Shown here piece by piece: positions 63,996 through 64,000 of a stretch of 64,000 nt of DNA. The notes under the pieces are model-generated. The model saw only the letters and a program-made list of their open reading frames with translations. It did no database searches and was not told the origin of the DNA. Every line of letters starts with the position of its first letter. The first letter of the stretch is position 1. Source of the DNA: Streptomyces sp. NBC_00510 (GTDB taxonomy: Bacteria > Actinomycetota > Actinomycetes > Streptomycetales > Streptomycetaceae); NCBI GenBank assembly GCA_036013505.1, contig CP107851.1:9348001-9412000 (forward strand), given 5' to 3'. Made by a program: the position numbers and the translations under genes.

Positions 63996-64000
63996 ATAGC

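Overview
The window is very GC-rich actinobacterial DNA and almost certainly comes from a Streptomyces chromosome. The evidence is strong third-position GC bias, frequent GTG and TTG starts, GTGA/ATGA stop-start overlaps, a complete conservon (histidine-kinase-like protein, roadblock protein, DUF742 protein, Ras-like GTPase, two P450s), an SsgA-like sporulation protein, several SpoIIE-type phosphatases, a DUF6777 protein and an SCO6745-family protein. No rRNA, tRNA, CRISPR array, transposase or phage gene was recognised.

Layout. 0-4 kb: EamA-like permease, pyruvate-oxidase-type ThDP enzyme and a TrmB/LuxR-like regulator. 4.2-7.7 kb: secreted subtilase with a seven-blade propeller, ending at a strong bidirectional terminator. 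7.8-10.6 kb: two coupled membrane SpoIIE phosphatases, the second also carrying an RsbW-like ATPase. 11-17.9 kb: IclR regulator, signal peptidase I, a membrane protein, a thermolysin-like secreted protease and an APH-fold kinase. 17.9-19.9 kb: divergent TetR and YbfB/YjiJ-type MFS genes around a clear operator. 20.4-25.8 kb: the conservon operon with CYP157-like and CYP154-like P450s. 25.9-29.2 kb: luciferase-like monooxygenase and a Tat-exported PhoX-type phosphatase with a candidate PHO box. 29.3-29.8 kb: a broken alpha/beta hydrolase gene. 29.9-35.9 kb: acetyltransferases, a membrane protein, a uronate dehydrogenase-like gene, a methyltransferase and a lipoprotein. 36.2-39.9 kb: a class I terpene synthase followed by a P-loop/TPR protein. 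39.9-44.9 kb: aldehyde dehydrogenase, cysteine hydrolase, lipocalin-like protein, MFS exporter and TetR regulator. 45.1-45.6 kb: remains of a secreted chorismate mutase gene. 45.7-54.8 kb: LAL regulator, GMC oxidoreductase, GAF-SpoIIE phosphatase, SsgA-like protein, and an SCO6745-family/NAD-oxidoreductase pair divergent from a TetR gene. 55-64 kb: haloperoxidase-like hydrolase, FUSC-type membrane protein, hemerythrin, PAS/GAF/SpoIIE phosphatase, DUF6777 protein and a Tat-exported multicopper oxidase.

The most informative regulatory signal is a shared palindrome, GGATKA-N6-TCATCC. It occurs twice between the cysteine hydrolase and lipocalin-like genes and three times between the MFS exporter and TetR genes. 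This suggests one TetR regulator controls four transcription units between 39.9 and 44.9 kb. Two other TetR genes also have clear self-operators. Four SpoIIE phosphatases, one SsgA-like protein and a conservon make the window rich in developmental and stress signalling.

Functions are assigned from motifs read by eye. Start codons were chosen from visible ribosome binding sites, overlaps and family length. No database search was run.
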